A DNA stretch of 64,000 nt, taken from contig OX419759.1 in the NCBI GenBank assembly GCA_948567375.1, forward strand, positions 1,155,303-1,219,302. The letters are read 5' to 3'. Source of the stretch: Lunularia cruciata (Eukaryota; Streptophyta; Marchantiopsida; Lunulariales; Lunulariaceae). This document shows, one piece after another, positions 33,990 through 46,300 of this stretch (positions are counted from its first letter, which is position 1; each line of letters opens with the position of its first letter). Both the position numbers and the translations under genes were made by a program. The notes under the pieces are model-generated. The model searched no databases. It worked only from the letters and a program-made list of their open reading frames with translations, and was not told where the DNA came from.

Positions 33990-35620
33990 GCGTTGTGCTC
34001 ATTCATCCGTCACCTTTATATAAATTTACTAGGTTATTTTACTTCTCAATACTCCTCCTCAATGAACTTTTCCCAAAAGTCCTAATTGATTACACGATAA
34101 CATGGTACTTCTCCTCAATATCGATTGTACGAAGTATCTGCTATCATATCTTTAGAATGGTCTTACTCCATGGATATTTATCTCATATTCCACTTTCTCG
34201 TTCACAGAAAGAAACTGAAACTCTATACGCTTTGTTCTTGAGTCAGATAGTAGATTTTTCATCAAAGCAAAATTTGCTTGATTATCCACCTTCAGTACAC
34301 GAGTAGGCATTCATTCAGAAATTAAATTTTGAATGGAAATAACCTTCTTGGTGGCTTGTGTCAGAACAATAAATTCAGTATCACATGTAGAGAGGACTGT
34401 AATAGATCATTTCTTACTCATCCAACAAATGGCTCCTCCTGAATAAATACATGGCTTGTAATATATTTCCTTTGATCTGAATCTCCGCCAAATCATATAA
34501 AATATCTTACAAAAGAAATCTCCAATCTGCATCGTAAGTGAGTGCAAAGTATAACCTCTCCCAGGATCTATTTTAAATATATGATAATTCTCATCAATAC
34601 CAACCAATAACCTCTCCCAAAACTAGAAGTCTATTTTCTTAATAGGCCTATCACAAAAGCAAGATCGGCTCTTGTCCATGTAGTTAAATATACAAAAATT
34701 CCAACCAAATGAATGTATGGTATTGATGCCGTTTCTTCTTTCTCAATTTTAGTTGATGAGTACATTTCTTAACTGATAAGGAAACCAAGCTCCAATGGAG
34801 TGGTCACTGGAAGTGCACTTTCAATGTGAAACTTTCAATCGAATATGTTGAAATTGAGTGAAAACATAGTCCTTCCAAGGCTATCCCTTGATTAAAGTAC
34901 ATAACAAAAATTAGCTGACCTTAAGTCATTCATTTCAAACCTTACATTCAACTTTTGGATCATATTCATAATAATTTACAATTTGTTGTAGAAGATTAGA
35001 GTATCATTTATATTTATACTTATGTGATGAATTATCATGTAATTCTCTCTTAAAATAAAAATGCATGATCAGCTGAAACCTAAAGAATAAAGTAAACTAT
35101 CCTGTTTCTCCTACAAAGCTCTTAATGCTTATTTTATTCCACAAATAACTTTCTTGGGAAAACATGTTTTTTCTCGTAAGTCCTTATGGTTGCTATATGT
35201 ATATAACTTCCTTGAAATCTCCATCTAAAAGATCACCACAGTCATATTCATGTAATATACTTCCCATCATATTATTCTTCTGTTTACTCTTACCATTAAT
35301 ATCTAAATATAGAAAGAAAATCTTATTATCAATAACTTGTATATGGTAGTATTCTTTGGCTACGAGCTTAACTTTGAACCTATCAAAATTCCCTATTATG
35401 TCCTCTTCATTTTCGATATCCATTTTCTCTCAATGGTCTTTCTTCCCTTTTGGTAAATTATAAGTATCTATTGTGCTTCAATAAGGAATTCAACTTGGAA
35501 TCCATTCCTGCCTTCCACTTTTAGAATTTTCAGCCTAAGGACCTCCTCAAAGGTTAGAACGTTATTTCCTTACATAGCATTTGTGACGAACCGATACTAA
35601 TCATTTAATCGTAAAATTTA
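33990..35620 (-). pseudogene. Ty1/copia pol remnant: RT and RNase H
   Basis: Decayed copia-type pol on the - strand. The RT start is recognisable at 35,423-35,193 (NFDRFKVKLVAKEY and a following GDFKEVIYI, the family's RYKARLVAKGY and GDLxEEIYM motifs). The catalytic box is degraded (ININDTLIF near 35,010). RNase H shows SGGAICWMSKK near 34,430 followed by DTEFIVLTQATK and KVDNQANFALMKN further down. Multiple stops are present. No integrase, gag or clear LTRs were found. Confidence 0.8.
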
Positions 35621-36507
35621 TATTCTAGAACTGATAGATCTCCTTGGTTGGCTTCCAGCTCTCCTTTGTTCTTTTCTCCCATCAATTTTCTTACAATGAT
35701 TTTCAATATCTTTTGCCACACTTTCTCCATGTGATCTAGGTTCTCCAGTCGGTAAAATAATGCTTTGAGGGATTTCTTGGATAGAAGACCTTGGTATATA
35801 TATATTTTAACGAATCTGATTCCGAAAAATCAGACTGAACTCATTCATTGAACTCATCATTATTCAGGTCACACTGAACTCATTCATTATTCATTAGACC
35901 TTCTAGACAGCAATGAACGACAGGAAATCACTGGAAGAAGTCACTTCTCAATAGACAAAACGTTTCATATGGATATTTGAGATTGGAAGATATTCGACTC
36001 TCCGCGAAGAATGACGCTATAGCGCCTACAAAATTAATGACAGCTAAAGCATGGTTGCGTAGCCAAATAAAGGGAGCACCTTGCTGTCAGGAAAAAGCCT
36101 GCGTTACCATAATAGTTGCATGAATCAAAGAGGATTTTCGAGGTCCCCGGCCGACACCAGTGGGAGAGGTTTTTCACCTATTCGATATGACGAATTACAG
36201 GTACAAAATCCCCACACGCAGCGACAATAGCGCCTCATTGTTCAACAGTACCGCTGAATTTGCAAAAGAACCTGGGTTTACCCAAGCATTTACGGGTTTC
36301 AATACTACAAGAAATATATCCATCACCTTCGATGATACCGGATGAATAGTCCACATAACACTCCAATGCTCGATTATCTATCAAAAGTCGAGTTCTTTTT
36401 TCCTGATGTACTTTAGAAGAGGAGAATGAACTTACTTGGACAGGTCAAGCATATTTTTACTCCTCCTAACTCAAGTAGGTAAAGCTTAGTTCGTTCATCA
36501 TTGATTT

Positions 36508-36622
36508 CTCATGTCGATACTACCGAGGCTTAGCCCCATTTTACTTCTTATGTCTCATCCTTGCAAGGCTTGACCCTTCCCATCCTTCTTGTTATTCTAC
36601 GCTGTCGCCCTTTCAAACTTTT
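36508..36622 (+). mobile_element. LINE 3'-tail insertion
   Basis: Tail copy beginning CTCATGTCGATACTACCG, with GGCTTAGCCCCATTTTAC and ending CTACGCTGTCGCCC. The flanks TTCATCATTGATTT (36,494-36,507) and TTCATCACTGATCT (36,623-36,636) agree at 12 of 14 positions, an aged target duplication. Confidence 0.75.
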
Positions 36623-36636
36623 CATCACTGATCTTT

Positions 36637-39240
36637 TTTGTGAAATCGTGAAAGTATTTGAAGATCCAATGATGTGCGACAACACCAACTTGGCAGTACG
36701 GAGTTGTGTTTTAGCTCTTTTGCCCTTCGCACCTTTACCTACAAGAGCAGCTTGTCTTAGATTCTCCAAGTAAACTCTGGTTCCCAACTCCCATCAAGTT
36801 CAGTGGCACTTTTCCGCCCTCAAGTTCATCCCTTCTTCTCTTCTCCGTCCAGCTCGTGTACAAAGGATAGACAATAGGATATACAGTACGAAGTTTTGAT
36901 TGATCTACACGCTTCTTGGCTACGGAGTTGTTCTTGGATCTGCTGTATCTACTTTTAGTGACTTGGCTATGAAGACTAGAATGGACCCAGAAAGATACAC
37001 CATGTACCATACACCATGTAATAGGATCTGTTTCTCAATATATGACTCGAGCAAGCTATAATGACCAATTGCACAATTGCATGTAATGACAAAATTCTAA
37101 CTTGAGAAACTCGTGTCGAATCTCTAATCTCTATCACCATGATCATTGAAGAAAACATAGCTATCCTACGAAGATAGACTCACTTTTGTCGAATCTGAAA
37201 CAAAGATAGTGGGGCTGAAATATTTCTGGAACAAGTATTGTAAATTGATGAAAAGGCAGGCGACTAATAGCACGGTGAATGTGACAACAATTGGTCTCGC
37301 TATGAACCATTAACTAAAAAAAGACTAATTTAAGAGTTAACATTTTCATTCCCCGGTGCTTGCTGGTACAGAACCTGGTAACCTAGTATCGACAAAAAGC
37401 CACAGGCCCAAATAGTATACCCAGAAGGAAACGAAAAAGAAATACAAGGAACTTCAAAAGTGCAAAAGGGGATAGAGAGCCCGGGGCCCAAGAACTAAAA
37501 AGCCAAAAACCGAAGTAAGACTCCGGTACCCAAGGCAAGCAAGGGGAAAGCAACAAAGCAAAGCTCTAGGGTCTCTTGGCTTGGGTTGGGGTAGAATCGC
37601 CCCTGGATTTCGAACACCATTACACGTGAAAGGACTTGGGTATCAAATGCTCCAATTTTGCATGGGACTCTGCTTGCTTACCGAATATATATTCCTTCGC
37701 TCGCGATCATATCTTCTGATGTAGTTCTCTGCTCTCTAGGGCAACAACTGGATTGTTAGTATGGTTCCGGAGCCATCCGCGTCCGAGAGAAATCTATAAT
37801 AATTTTCGCTCGCTGATTGGTTGCCAGTGCCTAACATTCATGCCTAATCGCTCTGAAATGAAACCGAGTCGGGCTCCCAGATCCGATTCAGGGGATGATT
37901 ACAATCAGGTCAAATAAAAGTTCTATGATTGCAGACGCATCCCTCCATATTCTCGTTTCTTGCCGACAAATGTCTAGATATAATTTGCGCCTTTATGTAA
38001 AATCATCCACCGAGTTTCACGAGCATCAAGAAGAAATCCATTCCACATAAGTCTTTACAATTACATTCTAGCGTAGTCGAATGACTCTTGTGTCTAAAAC
38101 GTTCTTTTCTCTAACATACATGAATCAGCCCCATACTTACGAGTAAAATCGAGCGAAGGTGTTTTGGAGTAGCTGTCGAAGTGTACACTACACACTTCAT
38201 TTTCCAATAGAGTAAGTCAAGTGTAACTGTTTGCAACTGACTGCTCAAAACTGTTTGTGGCGATTCCTTATTAAAGCTGACGATTCCTCTCCAATATCTA
38301 TCAGCGTTGTGTCGACAAGGATACGCAAAACACAAGGTTTATTTATCTGTTCGATATTCTGCTTATGCCGAAAGCTGAATATTGAAAGGCCGGGTGTTTC
38401 CCGAACAGGTCCTCAAAGCTTCTCGCCTTTGTATTTTATAACTATTTAAGTTGTATAGTATAGTAGAACTTTTCGAACAAATCATTTGACCACCTCCAAG
38501 GTCAAGAGTTACATGCGGGTTATGCTTTCGTTGAGTACATATCAGCAGCTAATTCTCCTTCCATGCATAGATTGCATTGACAAAGAAATTTCGCTGGTGT
38601 TGCTGGATAGGAAACACGGAGATACCAGGAGTCCCGTATCTAGTGTCGTACGGCTGGCTCCAACTTGATGTTGCAACTATCCTGCAAAAGCACGTGAAAA
38701 CGTGATACCCGAGATCCAACGAAACATCACAAGACCCTACAGAAGATCTACAATGAAATTTGGCATCTTGTCAACCTAGTTATGGTAGGCTGTTCTCTTC
38801 TATGTTACGTTAGAATATTGTGTCCTTCCGTCCACCCTGGGTGAAATATCAAATGATGGTTGGTACACTCTGACGTCGAAGTATCTGCTTATCCAAGTAC
38901 AATTGTATTTGCATGGAAATAACCCGAACGTTTTCTGCCCATGCAACATATTGATACACAGCTTGCTTTGACCCGGGAACGCGGTTCCTTATGGCTACAC
39001 GCACAGTCAGAACGCGGTTCTCCCGAGGGTACATTAAACCGAAACAGCGGGCTCTACCACGTTCTTGTGTAGAGAGAAGCGATCTTGTCCGACTGCAGTA
39101 AGCGGACGTGAGAAAGGTCAAAACATTCCCTCTACATAGTTCGTACGGTAGGCCCACTCAGCGGATCGAAGTCCAGCGAGTTGAGGGGGAATACCGGACG
39201 TATCTGTCAAACTGTTGAAACAGGGGGTTGTCTGTCCCCC
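36637..39240. other. Intergenic, no recognisable gene
   Basis: Only short frames without domains. A purine-rich stretch lies at about 37,400-37,570. Two near-palindromic GAACGCGGTTC words 33 bp apart occur near 38,978 and 39,011, with no known meaning. Confidence 0.4.
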
Positions 39241-39440
39241 NNNNNNNNNNNNNNNNNNNNNNNNNNNNNNNNNNNNNNNNNNNNNNNNNNNNNNNNNNNN
39301 NNNNNNNNNNNNNNNNNNNNNNNNNNNNNNNNNNNNNNNNNNNNNNNNNNNNNNNNNNNNNNNNNNNNNNNNNNNNNNNNNNNNNNNNNNNNNNNNNNNN
39401 NNNNNNNNNNNNNNNNNNNNNNNNNNNNNNNNNNNNNNNN
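39241..39440. other. Assembly gap of 200 N
   Basis: Exactly 200 undetermined bases. The round length suggests a placeholder, so the true distance and content are unknown. Open frames that run through it are meaningless. Confidence 0.99.
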
Positions 39441-40390
39441 TCAACCAAAACTAGTTGACTTCTCTTCTCGCGGGCTGCACTGCAGCATCTATTTTTCGTT
39501 CACACCTCATGTATTTTTCTACCGAGCCAGTCGTTGTCCCAGCTCTGTTGATTTGTTTTTCGTGTCTAATCGACATTTTACAATCACCGAAACACAGAGG
39601 TGATGGTCGACAGGAACGTCTGATTACGATTTCAGGATAGCGGCGATGGTGTTGGTATACACTACGGGTTTTCATCAAGCGAAAGGGGCTTTGGACTTCG
39701 GTTAAGCTTCAACGCGCAGGAAAAGATAAATGTGAGGACAGCCTGGTACTTCAGAGGTTTGAGTCTGGCTTCGTGAATCCTAGAAGCAGCATTGAACAAT
39801 CACATCTTCTTCGCGTCCTTAGCTTCTTGCATGGACCTGGATTACTACCTCTAGTATTTAAGTTTTCACGAAGAGAGTTAGGACGAGTTAGGTGAAGCAG
39901 TGGCTGCTGCTGCCTTCGTGGTCTACGGAGACTTGGTAGTCTGAGGGTGTAGGGAGATGTCAGACTGGATCGTTTTCCCGTTTGGGCAGAGCAGATCTCA
40001 GACGATTGTGAAACCGGGGCGTTCTCTCTCTTCTAATTGTTTGAAACGCAGTGTCGTACAGTGTTTGCTCACGTTTGCAGAGTAAAACCATTGCTTTAGC
40101 TGAACCAGCTCCTGGAGCGAGCGAAGCTGATAAGCCACACTTGCGCCTTGGAGCCTAGCTCTTCCATCGGCCAGATCCGCAAGAACGGAGTTCTTCGCAC
40201 ATTGACCCGGCAGATTGGCTGCGTCCTCAAAACGATCGTAGAGGAAGTAGGATGCTTTGGACGGGAGGCTATGGAACCTTGCTGCTGACACCTGGTCAGC
40301 CTAGCTAGCGCGTTCAGTACCGTAGTGGTCATATTCCTGTAGACATCATTACGTCATAGAGGTCTTGTATCGGCTCCGGACCTAGCCAAG
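39441..40390 (+). other. Upstream region of the ER-body-like gene
   Basis: No gene recognised. It probably holds the promoter and 5' UTR of the gene starting at 40,391. I found no convincing TATA box or upstream exon. Confidence 0.4.
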
Positions 40391-43300
40391 ATGTCACCCA
40401 AGAGTCAACTCAAGTCACTCAAAGCTAGATTCAAGAGAATCCTTTCAGATCGTGAAGTCACTACCAAGGTTCAAAAATTTAACGACTCATCTTCTTCGAG
40501 CTCTTCATCAGACAAGAAGAAGATGTCGTCCCCATCCAGATTTGAGCAGAAGAAATCCTCGAGTTCAGGCTCGTCAGTTGACAGCAGGAAGGAGCACACT
40601 TTATCCAGATTCAAAAAGAAATCCTATCGTTCAAGCTCTTCAACCGACGGTAAGAAGGGCTCACCCTCTAAAAAGAAGAAGAAGAAAAAGTTCTCGTCGA
40701 CCTCAGGTTCCTCTTCTGATAACAAAAGGAGGATCCCTGCCAAGTCTACTAAGAAAGTACAACTGCTAGGCCTACAGAGCAAACTGAAGTCACATCGCGA
40801 TGAGACTTCACGTCTTTCTCCCTCTAGTAAGGTTCCCAATGATTCCAAACTCTTGTCAGAGAAGGACTCGGAACAGCGGGGTAGCCGCAAGGGTTTGTGG
40901 GGTTTGACCCTGTCTCCAACTACTTCCAATGAAACGTCTTCAACTGCGAGGCCGCGGTATAGTGTCAGTCTCAACGATTCCAGTGCTCCTTCATCTCCAC
41001 GAAGGTTTGGTAAAGGTCCCGAAGATCAGCCTGCTTTGCAGAGCATTCATAAGCAGGGCCATTCGCTGCTTGGGGAAAATGAAGGAAATTCAAGTGAGCG
41101 GTCGAAGAAGTCCTCCTCGAAGCTCAAGAGGATCCAAAGTGCCCACCTTGATGAGGAAAGAGGTAGGCCTTGGGTCGTTACCTTCTGGCTCGTACATCTT
41201 ACTTCTTACAGCTATCTGATTCTAGTTTTCCATAACAGTTTGGAAGGCTGTTGTTGTGAGACACACAACTCTTTAGTGTAGCCATAATTCCTGAATTGCC
41301 TCTTTCTTGCTGAGTCAACCAATCGTGATGTTGAGTTTCACTTGACGTACACGCTGGCAGTAGGGTTTAGGCGAAGGCGACTGGACCAAGAGATTGCAGA
41401 GCTCCTTTTCTTCACAGCGTTATAGACTTGTAAGACTCTAGCGGCTAGGTGACAAGCTAATGGAACATGCAGGTGTTTGGAGATGTCGAAATTGCGATTG
41501 GATATATCCAAACCCGAACCCAAGTGCTCGACATCGACGGGATCATAAAAAGCACTGTGGGGAAATGCTGAATGTCCAGCAGTGGCTGAAACTAAGTCAA
41601 TCCGGTGACCAAGATTTCCAGGATACTATAGAAGAAGAAGGTGCGTTCGGATAATTGCAGTAGACCCTTCCGCCTAAACTTTTGGATTGCTGATCAGAAA
41701 TGTCAGCTCCATCATACACTGAACTGTTCAGAGGAACCTTACCGACATAATGAAATCGACGTAATTTTTACGCACGAATTATGAGTCCTTTCCACTTTCA
41801 ACACTCGTTGGGCAAAAGTACGGCATGGGGAAGAATGAAGTATTCAATATTTCAATTCTGAGTGCTCCGATGTTCACAGACTCGTAGCGCGGACTCGTAG
41901 AGTACATCTTAGGGAGCAAGCTATTGCATTTTGAGTTTCGATGATACGATTTATTGACGTTGGAAAGTCTATCTGTGCAGAGCCTTGCAGGTTAGAGTCA
42001 GATCTGGGAGTAGGAAGTTCTCAGACGGTTTCAGGCAGGAAACAGGAAGAGACATTATCAACTGCATGCTTTGATTCTAGAGGAGACACATCTATGGGGG
42101 ATATAGACTGCCAAGGGGCCACTGATTTAAATGTTGTAGAGTCTCCTCCCGTGAAAGCGAAGTCAGCGACAGCCGCAGAAGATGATGATATAAATGGACT
42201 GTCCGATTCCCTCGATGTTGCAGTAGCAAGCGATACGAACGGTCACGCACAATCCACAGGTGATAGGGGTGTTGTTTACGAACAAGAAGTGGAACCTGAA
42301 ATGGGAATTTTGGAAGTGAACTGTCCAAGCAGTCCGGATGCAGTCGGAGACTCGAAGGTCGAACAGATTGTCGATGACGATGCTGAGCAACAGGAGACAC
42401 AGGATGACGGCGGAAATTTTGGAAATGAAGAGGCTGCCGGTAGGAACGGTCAGGCACATTCCACAGGTGCCAAGGGTGTTGTTTACAAACAAGAAGTAGA
42501 ACCTGAAATGGAAATTTTGGAAGTGAACTGTCGAACTTTAATAAACCCAAGCAGTCCGGATGCAGTCGGAGACTCGAAGGTCGAACAGATTGTCGATAAC
42601 GATGCTGAGCAACAGGAGACACAGGTTGATGATGACGGCAGAAATTTAGGAAGTGAAGAGGCTGCCGAAGAGGTAGAGGAGCAGAATGACGTCGTCGAAA
42701 CAGATGCGCCTGTGAAAGAACAATATCTGGAGGAGGATACACAGGCAAGTACTTTTGATTCTCCTGAAGATAGAGCCGCGGGTCCAAGTGATGAAGTTCC
42801 ACACGCAAACGGAGTGGATGCGGTACATCTGGAGTCAAATGGTCTAGCACAAGAGATTCATGCTGGTGACACAGATGGAGAGGAAAACAAAGAAGTACTG
42901 GATCAAATTATAACTGACAGCCCGGAGATGGTAGTTGGACTTGATGTAAACACGGAAGTTGACAATTTGGGCATACCATATAAGCCTGTTGCCGCTCGGA
43001 AGAGATTACTTGGTGACAAGAAAAAGACAATCTCGCGTTCGCCGTCATCTTCCTCAACAAGTAGTTCATCTACTGTAGAGCAGAGTGATAACGACAGAAG
43101 TCTCGAAATCGTTGAGAAAGACTCACCGCGCAATACTGAAGTCTCTGGGCTAAACCCAAACCTCGAGAAGGAAAACTCAGAGACATTGATGACCCAGACA
43201 GATGTCCCGCGATCCCAACGTAGTGCTGGAGAGGTCGAGATTGCTGCTGCCGGCACTCACTCAGTCGTCGAGTATGAGCTTGAGCGGGTGATTCATGACC

Positions 43301-46300
43301 AGAAGACTCATGATATCATGTGTCCCGTATGTGGATCTTGCATCACTAAGCGTGTGATTCTGCGGAAGAGAAAGAGAACCGTTGTCCTCGAGGATAACCC
43401 AGATTTTGATCTACCTGACCCCCCTTCCCCGCAACCAGAAGTACGTCATGAAAGCTGGGGTTGTTTGGCCTGCTTTTCTTTTTTCTTCCGTAAAGGTAAG
43501 CAATCTCACGCTAGAGAAGGTCTCTTACTGCCATACTTGTACTCTACCGGGTCTAGATTGTTCACTGGTCTCAATCAGTGGCCTTGTCACTTTCAAACAC
43601 TGCATGTGGTTGCCTGTACGGAAGCGGGCTAATCTCACGGGTTCTGCCATGTAATACTCAGTATGTGGTTGCTTAGGTGTAGTTAGCTACACTTTATGGC
43701 CCGTTATAGACGCTTTTTCTCTCCTGTGTTTTCGTTCGTCCCCTGATTGTTTAGTCTTCAAAGATGTTCATAGGTTGAATGACTGTTGAGTGTATGGGAT
43801 CGAATGTGGTAGTTCTGGAGTAGTCTGCAGTGCTGATTCTATCTCTTTTTTTAGACAAAGTAAGTTACGATTTTCGTTTTTCCACCAGATTCAGATCCAA
43901 TTACAGAACGAGACGTAGACCTGCTTGGCGACAGGGAGGGCACTCCCTGTCTACAAATCTTTTTCCCCACCTTCCCGTGGGCTTCTTCCAACTACGATGG
44001 GGTAGATTCAGGTACGAGTTTTTGTGCGGAGCTTGAACATCAACCTTACTACTTCACCTTCACCTTTTCTGTTCTTCTGTGGAGTACTAAATGCAAGGCT
44101 GTACTGGGAGACCAGTTGGACATTGAATGTAGTGCATTTTCGGGCCAAGTAAACTAGACCCGGTTCCTTCTTTTCCCGACTTGTTTGAGCCCACAGTTTG
44201 TCCTGGTAACATTAGTTGAACTCGACAGAATCAACTGTTGCATTTTCTGCGCATGTGGACTCTTCTTTTCTAGGTATTTAACTGCTGGAGCTTGATCTTG
44301 AGATTCCTTGTACTCCCTATTGCAGGTTTGACGGAACTTCTGGTTCCTGAAAGGCCAACGGAGAGTCTCTTACCTCAGCCTGCAGAAAACCCGCCTGTTG
44401 ATGTGGGACCGATAGTTGAGGAATTCAAACCAGAAGATGAAAGAGTCAACTGCTTCACCTATTTACGAAGATATAGGACGGCACCTCATAAGGGTAAACG
44501 AACATTTCTGGCAACTTGAGCACTGTATTTGGCTTATGCTCGCTTCCCTTAATGTTCACAGAAAATTTAGCCTTGAAAGTAACGATATATCCCGTGATTT
44601 TCTGTATCGATAGATGGAACACTTCCAGCACTTGCCTCCTCCATACCAACTGAAGCAGATCAACCTTCTGCGGAAGTTCAGCACACAAGAGACCTGAGGC
44701 TGCCTGTCTCAAGTAACAGAGGAAAAGAACGTCAGCGGTTGACTGTGTACCAGATGTCCTTGGGTCTTCTCAGTCCCAAATTCCAGCAGCAGGAGATACT
44801 AAATACATATGAAGTCGGTCCGTACAGTCCGTCGTCGAAAAAGCCGGATAAGTTGGAGGAACCTCACACTCCACCTAAGTCGGAATCGCCAGTTAAGGTT
44901 GGTGAATCATCGAAGCCGGTGTCTACGAAACAGGATAGTGTACAAGGCTCCGAGATTTTGCCAAGTCGACAGGATATATTACCCCAGGAAGATATAGGTG
45001 AGGAGACGATTCCAGCAAGAGCAGAAGGCTCAACCCCTCCACTGAAGATCGCCGTGCCGGAAGCGGACTCGAAGCAGGACGGTCGTTGCCTTCCTATAAC
45101 CATTTCATTTCCGAAGTTTACACGGAGATCTCCAGAAGGGCATCTGGAACCTCAAACGACGCCAAAAGGAGAAGTGCCCAGAATTCTTGATGGTGCGACC
45201 TTGAAGGCAACAGATCAGGTCTCGTCACATCCTAAAGAGGACGACACCCGTTGTCTACCACTGCCGTTGACAAGTCTCTACAGGAGGCCTAAACTGGATA
45301 TACCGGCCATCGAAAAGCGTCCTTTGGGAGTAATACAACCCCAGCATAGGACTGTACACCAGGTATCCTTGATGCTTAACAGTCCAACACTCAAACTGCG
45401 ACCATTGTCAGACATCGCACCAATCAGCAGGCCTAATCCACCTCCCGTTCATCAGACGACTCTACCATCACCCACAACTCAACCTAGCGTCTCCCCTCCT
45501 GATGTTATTCCACCTGCAGAGTCCAAGATCGAGGATCCTCCACCCACGACTGTACCGTCGCCATCACAGACTCTTATTCATTACGTCCCCTCTGATGCTG
45601 ATGCATTACCCACGGACCCTGCACCAAAGAAGGGCACCACAGATTGCCTTCCCCTTCTCTTCTCGACATTTCTTCCATGGGGATCTCCTGTACAGACGAC
45701 CGAGGGGCCGGAAGGTACTAAAGGTGAGGTTTCACATGTGTCGTGACTATCATTACTTTGTTAAGATATTTTACTACTAGCCATGGTACATTTCCCTAAC
45801 TTCTCACTGAGGTCCATGTGGCCTCACAAGAATGGTCTTTCCAACTAGGGTTGCCTACTCGAAATGGAGCGAGTTGCAGTTATCCTATCAAATAGCCTCA
45901 GTAGAGTGATCGAAAATTGCAATGTACAACTACCACTACGTTATACTCCATCCCCTGTGGCTAATTAGATTGTGGTTAAGGATGCAGGGTTACGTGAACC
46001 TCTTATTCAGGATGAAGCGAGTAGCTCAAAAGCATCTGGCACTACTTGCTCTACTATCGTCGAGATATTCTTGCCGACATTCCAATGGGGTGCTTACAGG
46101 GCTGAGAAATCTCTATCTGGTGAGTTCTCGGTATCTGCTAGTCACTAAGTATGATTAAAACCTGACCTTAATAAAGGAGATGTGGTCAACTGACAGCTAA
46201 TGGTCTCGAAAATGTTAGGTATCTTAAGGATACTTTGTAAATACATCCGTAAATACACCCCATATCCCGGGAGTGTTTTCACTCCACATAGAACCATGGA

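Noticed and set aside
38978-39022. Two GAACGCGGTTC words 33 bp apart as a possible operator
   Set aside because: The words are only near-palindromic and there is no gene next to them.
39118-39458. Open frames running through the N block
   Set aside because: They consist mostly of undetermined residues and reflect the gap, not sequence.
41941-41980. ATG at 41,941 as start of an independent gene
   Set aside because: A good acceptor at 41,980 joins exon 2 to this frame in phase, making it internal to the larger gene.
42092-42850. 252-residue - strand frame opposite exon 3 of the ER-body-like gene
   Set aside because: Low-complexity His/Leu/Arg text is the mirror of the acidic coding strand; no domain and no splice context.
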